A stretch of DNA of 64,000 nt. It comes from Pinguiococcus pyrenoidosus. Lineage: Eukaryota > Sar > Pinguiophyceae > Pinguiochrysidales > Pinguiochrysidaceae. Within the stretch, counting starts at the first letter, position 1, and the number at the start of each line of letters is the position of its first letter. The notes beneath the pieces were generated by a model, which saw nothing but the letters and a program-made list of their open reading frames with translations, was not told the origin of the DNA and did no database searches. A program made the translations under genes and the position numbers. The stretch is from the NCBI GenBank assembly GCA_019677205.1, contig JAAMXY010000319.1, positions 1 through 64,000 of the forward strand, given 5' to 3'. Below, piece after piece: positions 25,586 to 36,174 of this stretch.

Positions 25586-26072
25586 ACCCTGAGAGCAGCC
25601 GATCAGGACAGTGACGGACCCGGTGGTGGTAGTAGTGGTGGCTCATGCTAGTAGGAGAGGGATAGTTCTGCCAACAGCCAACAGCCAGCAGCCAGCAGTC
25701 TCCATAGTTAGGAGACCTCCGTCGTCAAGGAGGTCGAAAGTGCTTGGCTTCGTGCATCTGCTCTTTTCAAGAATGGGGCGTTATTCTTTGTTTCTGCTCA
25801 GTGGAGACGTGCTCTGGGATCGCGTGGGAGGGTGGACGTACGGAAGGGTGTGGAAGGGCGAGCGTGCTTCGCCCGCAGTTCAGGGAAGCAGTGGACAGCT
25901 GTAGCGTTGTGGGAAAGGCATCCGATGACTAAAGCAACTTGATAGTCCAAGCTTGCCGGCAACCGCAGCTCTTCGGTGCAAGCGGACGGAGAACTGCGTA
26001 ATCTGACGAAGAGCTGCGCAGGTCCCAGTGCGGACATGGCGCCCAGCCCCTTGGGTGATCGATGTGCGCTTC
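25586..26072. other. Convergent 3' spacer
   Basis: 487 bp between two gene ends. It holds GGT/AGT-rich and CAACAGC-type short repeats (about 25621-25700) and a small inverted repeat, gacctcc...ggaggtc, near 25705-25735 that could form a hairpin in the 3' UTR of the upstream gene. No gene is seen. Confidence 0.4.
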
Positions 26073-27156
26073 TCACGCCACGGAACCCATCAGCAGTCTC
26101 ATGTCGGGCTCCTCAGGAAGGTCGAAATCGATTTTGCCCTGCTGTGCCAGCTCTCGAAGCAATGCCGTATGCAAGGGGCATTCGTCGCGATCCTCTGAGC
26201 CGCCCTCCTTCACGGATTGCCTGCCGAGCGCCCAGAAGAACCCTGCGGGTGCAGCAGCAGATCAGGCAAAGCCTCGAGCGGGAGCAAGACGCAGGAGATG
26301 CTGGTCGACTACGCTGCGTACCGTTTCGCCACTCGAACTCCTTCACCCCGCATGGGAAGGTGCTGACAACGTCGGTGTAGGCGGCGAGGCGTTCCGGAAC
26401 TCCTGCATCGAACGTCAAATCGTATCGCTTGGATACTGCCCCGACAAGCTCCGAGATGAGCGCTTCAAGCTGATCGGCGTACTTCTCCTGGGCTTCGCCG
26501 ACGCTGGAGCAGCCTCGGGCGGCACCGACGAGCATGTAGCAGCTGATCCACAGCAGCTTCTCGAACATCTTCTTGCGGTACGTCCTGAATAATAGTAAGA
26601 ATAATAAACATAAGAAGAAGAAGAAGAAGAAGAAGGGCAGCCAGCCTGGTGAGTTTGGCACTTGTCGGTTGCGGCAGGGCTACGCGTTCTTCCTGGGTTC
26701 TGGGGAGAGAAGTGGACTCACTCACATATCATCAACATCATTGCATTTCAGCCCAGCTTTCGCGAGGCGGTCAGCCAAGGCCTGGCCCCACTTGCCGGTG
26801 ACAGTCGTGAGGCCCTCTGGATTGAGCGGCGTGACGCCGTCGATGGGCTCAGCGCCCAGCTTCGGCACGGCGAAATAGAGCAGAGCCTGCGTGTTGGCCT
26901 CGAGGCCTCTGCTCTTCAGCCAGCTCTCGATGAAGCCGTTCTGCAGGAACACCAGGTCTTCGCGGCGATTCTCGGGGCACTTGTCTACGATGTCATCCAG
27001 CACATCATTCCGCGTGCAGACGTAGATGGGTCCGCTGCCGCCGGCGTCGATCGTATCACCCCGGCCGACCTGCGCATCTTGGCCGCCACCGGCGCTCGCG
27101 AGCAGGCTCCCGATGCGCCCGAGGCCCACGATGGTCGCAGGTCCATCGGCTGTCAT
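26073..27156 (-). CDS. Ketopantoate-reductase-like (ApbA/PanE-type) oxidoreductase (three exons, 287 aa)
   Basis: Exons 27156-26726, 26584-26322 and 26242-26073 give 864 nt. The N terminus has a Rossmann dinucleotide fold, TIVGLGRIGSLLASAG (GxGxxGxxxA), then FLQNGFIESWL and YFAVPKLGAEPIDG, matching the NAD(P) domain of the ApbA/PanE superfamily. The C-terminal helical domain begins MTYRKKMFEKLLWISCYMLVGA. The lysine expected as catalytic is kept, but the Asn residues of the ketopantoate reductase motif KxxxNxxxN are not, so a different substrate is likely. The last exon (GFFWALGRQSVKEGG... LLRELAQQGKIDFDLPEE) is supported by phase and by its hydrophobic pattern. The first intron contains an AAG/CTT microsatellite. 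No targeting peptide is evident if translation starts at this ATG. Confidence 0.75.
26611..26636. repeat. (AAG)n microsatellite in intron
   Basis: Eight or so AAG units lie in the first intron of the oxidoreductase gene. Read on the coding strand it is a CTT run upstream of the acceptor, so it may serve as the polypyrimidine tract. Confidence 0.85.
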
Positions 27157-27778
27157 CTGCCATGTGGAATGGTGGTGCCGTCGCTACAAAAGGACGGCTG
27201 CAATGAGAGCATTTTCCTGCCCGCCATCATCGATCGGACCATACCGTGGGCGCCCAGCGCCAGCAGAGGCTGGGATGCGCCAGGCTCGCCAGCAGTACCA
27301 CAAGAAGCATGCGGCTGCGGCGCCGGAGGACTTGCCTCATCATCAGGATGCGCGATGGCAGCCGAAAAAGAAAAGGCCTCAATATGGATCCAAAAAGACG
27401 TCATTTCCAGGAGGTTTTCCACGGTTCGTAGTTTGCTGTCACCCACGTACAATGCACGAATTAAAATTCAGAAGCTCATACTTTAAACTTTTTATCCTCG
27501 GATATCCATTATGATCATTATCGCTATTAATGTAATAGTTAAGAAATCTGAAACCGATGGTTACGAAGATGCGAAAACGCTGGCGATACCGGAAAAGCCT
27601 GTTCGACCATTCTATGGCCGGACGACGCGACAGCAAGTTCTTCGGAGAGCCCAGGCGTTTTGGCACAAAAATTCGCTCGCAGCGCTGCGATTTTTCGGTA
27701 AAGCTGGGGCTTCGGGCATTTTGAAGCGCGCTTGTGGACGCGCGAGGCACTCGCGCCTGCAAACGCGTCAGCGCGCCG
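27157..27778. promoter_or_regulatory. Divergent promoter between oxidoreductase and membrane-protein genes
   Basis: The 622-bp head-to-head spacer contains an AT-rich island at about 27436-27560. Closer to the plus-strand start it has a 14-bp perfect palindrome TCGCAGCGCTGCGA (27677-27690), flanked by AAAAAT on the left and TTTTT on the right. A reading frame at 27153-27452 on the minus strand has no recognisable content; an upstream leader exon there cannot be excluded. Confidence 0.5.
27436..27560. other. AT-rich island in divergent promoter
   Basis: About 125 bp with long A/T stretches (ACTTTAAACTTTTTATCC, TATTAATGTAATAGTTAAG) inside otherwise GC-rich DNA, between the oxidoreductase and membrane-protein genes. 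Confidence 0.7.
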
Positions 27779-30700
27779 ATGCAGAAAGCCGGCGCGGAGG
27801 TGTCCACGCCCCTTCTGCAGACGCCGCCCACGCGCTACGCGCAAGCCAGACAGCAGTTCGTCGGCTTCGTCACGCGCGAGTCTGGGCTTTTGCCTCTGGT
27901 CATCCAGGTTCTGGATGGCGTGTTCTTGCAGCGGCCGCTGTTGAGGAGAGATCTCGCGAGGCTGAGCCACCCGGGATCGGTGCGCAACGCGGATGTGACC
28001 TTCGTGCGCCGCGAGGACGACAGCGAGTGCAACGTGTATGGCGTGGAGGCCATCGTGGCAGGCGGCTTCCTCTTCTACTTTGATGCCGAGATCAATGCCG
28101 ATGCCAAAGCCAAGGGCTGCGTGCCGCTGGAGGGCGCACGGATACGGGCTCACCCGAACAGCGACTTGGGCGTGGAGATAAAGGGCGACCAGATCCCTCC
28201 TTTCCAGGTCTTCCTGACCTACCACCGGAGCAGGAAAGTCCGGGACGAGTGGCTCAAGGAGATGAGAGACGCCGCGCGGAGGTCTGCAGACGCGGGCGGC
28301 TTGAGCTTCCTCGCCGAGCAGCCCCGAAGCCGACGGCACGAGAAGCAGAAACACGTGCTTTCAGCCACGCAGCATCTCCTTGTGACCGACGACACGGTGG
28401 TGCGCATCAAGTGCGCGACCAGAGATGAGATTGAGCAAGCCATGACCTTGGCAACACCCGTTCAGGACGAGAAGGCCGAGGATCGGACGCCCTTCCATGC
28501 GTACCGAGCACCCTCCCTGCCTCTGTCCGAGGATCATGCGGCGAAGCCCAGGGACCGCGGCAGCACGCTGGAGGAGGTCTGCAAGGCCGACTACATGACG
28601 GCCAAGACACTCATGCAGGAGCTGAAGTTCTTCGACGAGGATCGAATGCGGAGCGAGATCATTCACGTGTTCAACCAGTTCGTGTACGTCATCACGCAGT
28701 TCCCCATGGTCCTGGTGTTCCGGACGATCAATCTCGTGCCGCCGAATTGGGCGCCGTACGCCATCTTCCTCTGCAACGTGCTGATCTGGGTGCTGCCGTA
28801 CGTCTTGGTGAACTACTACGCCGTCCAGCAGCGGAACCGAGCGAGCGTCACGGTTGTCATATGGCTCTATCTCAGCATCTTCCTGGGGCCGGTGGTGCTC
28901 GTCATCCTCCGCCTCGCGCGGTCCATGAAGTCCAAGGACTGCGTGCCCCGCGGGACATTCTGTATGCGCCCGAGCGCGCATCTTCGCTTCAACACGGGCA
29001 ACCTGCTGTACATCGCCGGGATGGTGATCGAGTTCTGCCAGCTGAGCCTCTACAACCTGCCTTCCCGCTACTTCAGCCTGGGAATCAGCGAGAGCTCCAA
29101 CGACGAAGACGTCGATGAAGTGGACGACAGTCTGTGGGCGAAGATCTTCAACTTCCGCGCCTTCTTCTGGGGCACGATCGCCGTCATCTGCTTCAACTTC
29201 TTGATCCTGGTCCTCCGGGTCGTGCTCGAGGGCACCGCGCGGCACCGGCTGGAGTCGATGAGCCTGATATGGACGACGGTCAACTTCGTCTCGGCGCCGA
29301 TGTTCGTTTCCATCTGCACCATCTGCATCCAAGCGCTCAGCTGCGACTACTCGGACCCCGATAATCCGCGGGTCTGGCGCTCGCGGGACTTGCGATGCTG
29401 GGAAGGCGAGCACCAAGTCATTGCGTGCGCGTCGCTGACTGGTCTGAGCTACTACCTCATTCAAGTGTCGCTGCTGCCCACGGCGACGTACAAGGAGTCC
29501 ATCCGGAACGAGAAGTTTGATGTCCTGTTTGTCCCGATATATCTCCAGATGCACTTCATTGTCAAGGGCCTGTACTGCTTCGTCTACGTGTCCCTCTTCC
29601 TGAACGACTGGATTCGCATCATCACGTTGAGCTCCCTTATGCTCTTCATTCTGGTGATGCACGTCGTGGTCGAACCGAGCCCGCTGCCGGCCATCAACCT
29701 TCTTCGGACGACGTTCATGTGCGGAGTCCTGTGGGCGGGCGTGGCGTCGCTTCTTTTCCTCTCGTACGATCCGGAGGAGACCGTCGATGGAACCACTGCG
29801 CAGGCAATGCTGGTGACGGTGATCTGCGCCGGGTGGCTTCTCTTCTTCGGCGGCCGGATGGTGCAGTTTTGTCACAACGTGAACGGGATTGAGATGCGCG
29901 TGGAGAAAGCCCTGCTGGATTTGAAGTACCAGAACCGCGAGTCGATCAGCCCGCGGGTTCTCGAGCCTCTGATCGCTGTCAGCTTAAGCAAGCACTCCCA
30001 CAAGGACCAGACCATCGCCATGAAGCGGGTGAAGCAAGTCCTGTGGCTGTGCGGCTGGGAGCACAAGCGGGTCCAGTTCCAGGCGGCCTGGTTCCTCTGC
30101 AACCTGTGCGAGCGATTTGAAGAAGCGCGGAAGGACATCTTCTACAGCCCGTATCGCTCTCTTTTCCTGCAGCTTCTCTACACGACGGACAGGGAAGTCA
30201 GGCTGGAGGCGTTTGCAGCGGTAGCGAATCTCAGTGCGGTCGAGACCCCTTCCCTTCAGCGGCAGTTTCTGGAGCTCAGGATGGTGAATCCGAACCTGAA
30301 GCTGGCCTCCATGACGCTGGTCCAATTTTTCGTGTCCGAGCTGACTCCCGATGGTGGCCTCTTTGCGACTTTTGCGGCGATGGTTGTGTGCAACGTGGCA
30401 CGCAGTGCCGAGGGAAGCGACGTCCTGCGGAGGATGGATGTGGTCCCACTGCTGACGGAGATGATGGTGTCCGACGACATCTACCAGCAGCGCTACGCGC
30501 TGCAAGCCCTGGGAAATCTGATGTGCTACTCCACCGTGGACGACCCCGCTTTCACGACGTCACCGGTGCTTTTCCGTCTCCTGCAGCTAAGCCTGAGCAA
30601 GGCGCTGAAGGTGCAGGAGGAAGCCCTCCGTGTCTTGATCAACTTGAGCGTTCGCACGGAAGTCGCCAAGGCGCTCAACTCGCCAGGGGTTGCTCGCCTC

Positions 30701-31705
30701 CTGGCTCCGCTGCGTGCAGAGACGCATCGCAACTATGATAAAGCGTTTCAGGGTGTGCGAACCCGCTTCCTCCTGCTCATGCTGAACGTGAAGGGCGGCA
30801 GTCGCACAACGATGGAAGGAACCCGGTCGGGTCACCTCAACTGCCAGGTCGTCGACGTCGACGCACTGCGGGCCCGCTCTTCGACTGGCCTAGATGAAAC
30901 TGAGGGCCTGCTGAGCGTCAGTGAGTTTGATCTGGACGAAGAAGAGAGCGGGCGGCGCTGCGCAGAAGCGGTGAACATCCACCCGTCGTGGGATGTCTTC
31001 CGGCATACCTTCGTGCCAAAGGATATGCTACCGTGGATGCAGAAGTACATGACCCGAGCCGACTTCACGCCCATGAAGCTTGGGAGCGAGACGGCGCTGG
31101 CCACGTGGGAGACGTGGCCCTCCAAGATGGATCTCTTCACGTTCCAGAGGAGGTCCTACATCAACACCCGCGTGCACTACATGTCGCCCGCGACCCAGCG
31201 GGTCATCGAGATACCGTTGAGGAGCACTCTTCCGTTTCTTGACTGGCATCTGGAGATACTCCGCAAGCCAAGCAAGGGCCAAATCCTGAGTATACTGGTG
31301 GAACCCAGTGACCCGAACCACCAGGACGACTCGGTGGTCAAGTTGGCGCTAGTCGCCTACAAGCCGGAGGCCGAGTTTGTAGGAACCGACTACTTCATCT
31401 ACCGGTGGAAGGCCAGCCTGGCGTCTTGCATGGACAGCACCCTGTTCTTCTTCGCCGGATCCATCGTGATCACCGTGGGGACGGATTCGTCGAATCAAGT
31501 GCGGCAGAAGAATCCCATCGGCGGAGTGCCCTTGTCTTTCGTCAGGTATGTGCGCCATGCTCTTTGACGTGGATGTGATCGCCGTGACATGACAAGTGGC
31601 TTTGCATTCGTCTCCAGTCGGCAACAGCCACCCGAAGTCCGTCGACGGCCCAAGCTCATGAGAGATCTTCCCGATAGCGGCAGTACCTCTCTTGAAGAAG
31701 TGTAG
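27779..31705 (+). CDS. PH-like / multi-pass membrane / armadillo protein (two exons, 1,284 aa), function unknown
   Basis: Exons 27779-31545 and 31618-31705 give 3,855 nt. The order is a PH-like domain at about residues 50-190 (NADVTFVRREDDSECNVYGV ... FQVFLTYHRSRKVRDEWLKE), then about nine hydrophobic membrane segments between roughly residues 310 and 710 (for example WAPYAIFLCNVLIWVLPYVLV, IAVICFNFLILVLRVVL, MLFILVMHVVV), then armadillo-type helical repeats at about 740-1010 (WFLCNLCERFEEAR; LQALGNLMCYST; EALRVLINLS). A C-terminal globular region precedes a short basic tail supplied by exon 2. I know no named family with this order. The first ATG is at 27779. The donor GTATGT at 31546 and acceptor TCCAG at 31617 are strong. 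It ends convergently with Sec8. Confidence 0.85.
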
Positions 31706-32025
31706 AGGCCGCAATTCTGATCGCGGGCGGGATCTCAAATCCAGGACCTCTGCGAAGGCCCTCGCATGTAAAATACCATTGCTATTGCTGTATGTATCCC
31801 TGCCATCGAATCCCCGATGCCGTGGAGTGATGTGTGCTGAACCTTGAGTAGGCGATTGCTTGTCTTCCGACAAGCCCGAGACAAAGCAGAAAAGGCTGGA
31901 CGACTCGGAAGGGTTTCGCTTTTCTGGCATTCTGTCAACGTCTCGGGGCGCTTCGTCACGAACGGCTGCATCTATTCGAGCATCGTCGCAGTGCAGGCTC
32001 GTCCAGTACACGCTGTCCCTTCCCA
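31706..32025. other. Convergent 3' spacer
   Basis: 320 bp between the ends of the membrane-protein gene and Sec8. Nothing recognisable is seen in it. Confidence 0.4.
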
Positions 32026-35000
32026 CTAGTTGCCGTAGATATGCTGGAAACGCTTGTCAAGATCGCGCTCCCGGCTCGTAGCCAACCCGAGGCCCTTGTT
32101 CCGCTTGCGGTAGACCACCGACCAGAGGGTGAAGTATTCATCCCGAGAGTACCGCCACCGATGGGAGACGATGTATTCTTCAAGCTCCTGTAATGACACC
32201 GACATCAGACGGACATACTCGTTGGCCTGATCGAAGCTGTTCTCCGTCAAGATGCTCACGGGCTTCAGAGCGTTCACGGCCACCTCGAGATGGCGCGCGC
32301 AGGTGTGCAAGTACGAAACGACTTCTTCCGGCGCCTTGGCCAGGGATGAAAGGAGGTGCGTGAACGCTCTCGGGATGAGCAGCGGCAGAGAGCCAAGAAG
32401 TGCTGCCGCAAGGGTCTCCGGGAAGTACTTGCTGATGGCAAGGATTTCGCTCGCTTCCCTGAAGTCGAGCCGTGCCTTCGACGGGGCGAGGCTCATGAAG
32501 ATCTCGCGGAGCTCCCTCTCCAGCAGCACTGCTGGAACGAGGTCCTTCTCCACGTCCCCGTCGGAGGACACGTCCTTGGAGTCGACGGAGATAAACTGCG
32601 CAAGAAGACGACCGCTCCCCAGTTAGTCACAGCCGCCACCCGTTTGAGCAAAGGCACTTACCTTGAGTGCTTGCGCTGGTATCTGCTGAATGCGATAGAA
32701 GCAAACCAGCATGATCTCCAGACGTAGGATGCACAGGATCTCCGTACTGAGTTTGGCGCACTCCTTCGCGGCTCTCTTGAAAAGCGAGTTTAGCGCGCTC
32801 CGTGGATCCTTCGCGGCTCCATCCACACCACCCACGGACGACAGAGGCTGGAACTCCCCGCCCAGCTGCGACAAGCGCTGCCTCGAGTCCGAACCGCCGC
32901 TGAACTGCGGGAGGTTTGACGTGCGCATGATCTTCGCGCCGAACCAATCCGACGCATACGCGAGCGCTGCCAGAGACTGGAGGCGGCGGATGTACTGCGC
33001 ATCTCCACCGAAAGCCTTGTTCGCATGCTCAATGCCTTTCGGGAAAGGGCAGGGGATTTCCCGCGCATCACGCTGCCATAGATCCTGCCACACAGCGCTC
33101 TGCTTCTCTCGCTCAAAGCTGGCCCCAACGGCCTCGCTTCGGTCCGGAGCATCCGCCCGATAGGATGCCGGGGCGGCGAGGTGCGAGGAGCTTCCATTGG
33201 AAGTGTCCCCATTCACACCGGAAGCATCCTTCACTCGCGACGTGAGCTCATACCGCTGATACCTTTCCACATACTCGCGGAAGGCTGGATCCGATTCGGC
33301 CAAGCGCTGCGCCAGCTGCGCGTGCGCGCAGTATCGCGAACGCGCGTCGCAGAGCGACGAGGAGCTCAGCTTCTCGCTCTCCTTTGGTGTCTCAAAAAGA
33401 TACGGCTTCCTCGTAAGAGCATCGACTGAACCTCTTAGCTTCCTCAGGACGTCGAAGACGACATCTTCCGCAGATTCAGCGATCGTTGTGTTGCCGCTCT
33501 CGCTTTGGATCTGGATGGATATCTGGAACAGGTCCTTCAGGGCTTCATAGGAACGCACGACACTGTGGATGGGGGTGACGGACGACTTCAGGCGGCTGGC
33601 TTCACTGCGAACGCTGCCCGAGATCTCCACCTGCAGCGGCAGCGCGAGGACGGCCCCGGCAAAGGCAAGATCAATGCGATCTGAGGTTGCCTTGAGCAAG
33701 GGCGGAAGGACCTCCTTCCGCACAAACTCGATGATCTCATTGTCGAGCGCCTTCAGCAGGCCCTTGAGCGAGCGCAGGTCATCGAGTGAGATGGAGCGGG
33801 ACCTGCTTCTCATCACAAGCAGAGGGCCCGAGGCTTCTGTGCCCTCCGCGTCCTCTTCGACCGTGGCTGGCCCATTGCTGTCGGAGACCAAGCCAAGCAA
33901 GAAGTTCTCGCGCTGCTGGTGGATGGCGAGGAAGGACGTTTCCACCTTTCCGGTGAAGTCTTCAACAACTTGCAGGACGGGCACCGCATGTTCCCGTCTC
34001 GGCTTCGCCAGCACAAGGTCTTCGACGTCAAGCATGTGGACGGCTGGATCTTCCAGGCCCGCGCCAGCCTCGTGTCCATCATCCGTGCCCAGGCCAAAGA
34101 TCCCTCCGGTTGTGTCAGTGTGATGCAGCCCGAAGGATTCCCGCTTCGTGGTCCGATTCTTCTGCTGGAGGAAGTCCCTCATCTGCACCCGCCATCCCGT
34201 AGCCGTGCTGTCACCCTCGACCTGGCGAGTCGCCGTAGGAAGGCTGTCGGTGGCCGCTTTCGCGACCTGTGGGTCGAGAGGCTGAAGATACGGCCAGATT
34301 TGATGGCTCAGGTAGTTGCTCATGGCCCCCCAAAGCTCCTTCACGCAGCGCCAGTCCGGATCGCTGAGCACGCGTGCCGCAACGCTCCGGGACGTCGGCC
34401 CTCCTGGCTCCCCATCCTCCTCAAGAGCCTCCGCGCGACTCAGCATCCCGAAGAAGACCAGGTGTCCCCGAAGCACCGCTCCGAAAGCGTTGAAAAGATA
34501 GCGAAGATAAGTCGCGAGCCGTTTCGCATCCTTGGGAACCTCCGGCAACATCTGGAGCGTGGACCACTTGAGCTCGGCCTCGGCGAACATTTTGAGCGCC
34601 CTGACTCGGACGCCATCCAGGCTCTGCTGCATCACCTCCCGGACCCGCGCCCTGGCGTCCGCCCCGAGCCGGAGACGCGCGAGGGCCCGGCAAAGCAGCT
34701 TTAAGAAAAGCACCGGATCCTTGTCAGGGGAGGAGGACGGCACCAGCAGGCTCCTTCCGCGTGATTGCTGGCGGACACCACAGAGCGCCAGCTCGGCCTC
34801 TTCGGTAGCTGCCGACACGTCCAAAGGATCCTGGGAGCCCAGAACCGGGCTCTCCATTGCGCAGCCGAGTCCCGTCTCCTTGACGACCGTAGTCGGAGAC
34901 GACACGACCGTGCTTGCCGTGGTGCTTTCACTGGCGCGAGACCAGCCGCTCCGCGCTGACGAGACTTCCCAGTTTCGTCCACCTGCCGGAGAGACGCTGC

Positions 35001-35883
35001 GGGCTGCTGGATTCATGTCGCTGCTGCGAGATCGACCGCTCCTCATCGACGAGACGTCCCAGTTGCTCCGCGAGCCACCACTTCGCATGGAAGACACTTC
35101 CCAGTTCCCCCTTCGTCTCCTCCTGCGGCGCTCCTTCTGCCGCTGCAGCGCGTCCGCAGCAAGCAGCGAGGGGATGCCATCGCCGGTCTCGAGATAGAGG
35201 ACCTTGAGAATCTCCAGCACCAGCCCGTCCAGGATGGTCTCCTTGCGCTCCATGAGCTTGTCCCGAATGCGCGTGAGGCCCTCAACGCCGCTGAGGTCCT
35301 CGTCGAACATGGTATTGAGAGCCCGCTGGAAGAGGACTGAGGCCGAGAAATAGCAGCGCTGCGCAGTGAGCGTGTCGAAGCGCACAGGCGCCTCGCGCAA
35401 CAGCTGGATCTTGTCCAGCATGTCCACGAGCTTCTGCGCCTCGGATTTCCGCAGCCACAGCTCCGCGACAGACGTCCTCTGTAGCTCTCCCTGCAGCGCA
35501 ATCTTGCACTTATCCACCATCTCCCTCAGCTCGCGCACGCCGCCCTCGATGTCGTCGAACTGGCGCGCCGCGTGCGACATGCTTTGCACACTGCTGTTCA
35601 GCTGCTGGTAGTGGCGGGTCATGATCTCCTCGATCACGCCGTCGACCACGCGCAGCTGCTCCTGGAGGCCCACGTAAGCAGCATTGTCCTCCAGGGAGGT
35701 GGAGGCGCCGGCGTCCACGCCTGTCTCCGCGCCCAGCACGTCGATGATGTGGATCAGCGCTCGAAATCGGTCTTCGTCCTGGAAGAAAGTGTCATCCACC
35801 CCGCTGGTCAAGGTCTCCTCCAGCCGCTGCAGATCCGCCTTCAGCGCCTCTCGCTCGAGGCGATCCGCCGCCTTCGACGACAT
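32026..35883 (-). CDS. SEC8: Exocyst complex subunit Sec8/EXOC4 (two exons, 1,263 aa)
   Basis: Exons 35883-32662 and 32595-32026 give 3,792 nt; the intron is 66 bp with a GTAAGT donor. The N-terminal 200 residues have the coiled-coil Sec8 pattern: a small helix with FRALIHIIDVLG, then YVGLQEQLRVVDGVIEEIMTRHYQQLNSS, VRELREMVDKCKIAL and WLRKSEAQKLVDMLDKIQLL. The Sec8 subunit joins the octameric exocyst, which tethers secretory vesicles at the plasma membrane. The middle carries an insertion with tandem similar Ser/Arg-rich segments (NWEVSSMRSGGSRS, NWDVSSMRSGRSRS, NWEVSSARSGWSRA), probably disordered and phosphorylatable. The C-terminal exon begins FISVDSKDVSSDGD and ends with helices typical of the CATCHR fold. 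Length exceeds the usual 970-1,065 aa because of this insertion. Confidence 0.85.
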
Positions 35884-36174
35884 TCTGGCGCGCAGTCACC
35901 GCGCTCTCCGACGCGCTATTCAAAGCGTTCCTCAAAGAGTCGAAGATCTCAGAATGCTCATAATAAGAAAAGCTGCGAAGAAGTTCAGAAGGAAGGTCGC
36001 AGATTCCGTCGCTCTGTCACAAGATTCGCCATCCGTCACGAGACGGACGGACGCCCAAGATTCGCGGTCTTCTTGTGATCATCATCGGCGTCAACGTGTC
36101 CGGGAATCGATGGGCGTCCGTGGCCCTCGAGCTGGCGCCGGACTTGAAGTTGCGCGCGCACTCCCGGGTCCAGT
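35884..36174. promoter_or_regulatory. Divergent promoter between Sec8 and mitochondrial EF-G
   Basis: This 291-bp spacer is the shortest head-to-head promoter in the window. No CCAAT box or AT-rich island is evident. Confidence 0.45.

Noticed and set aside
28361-29875. 504-codon minus-strand frame antisense to the membrane-protein gene
   Set aside because: It is rich in His/Arg/Asp/Glu as expected from the complement of hydrophobic codons; the sense strand has clear TM segments.
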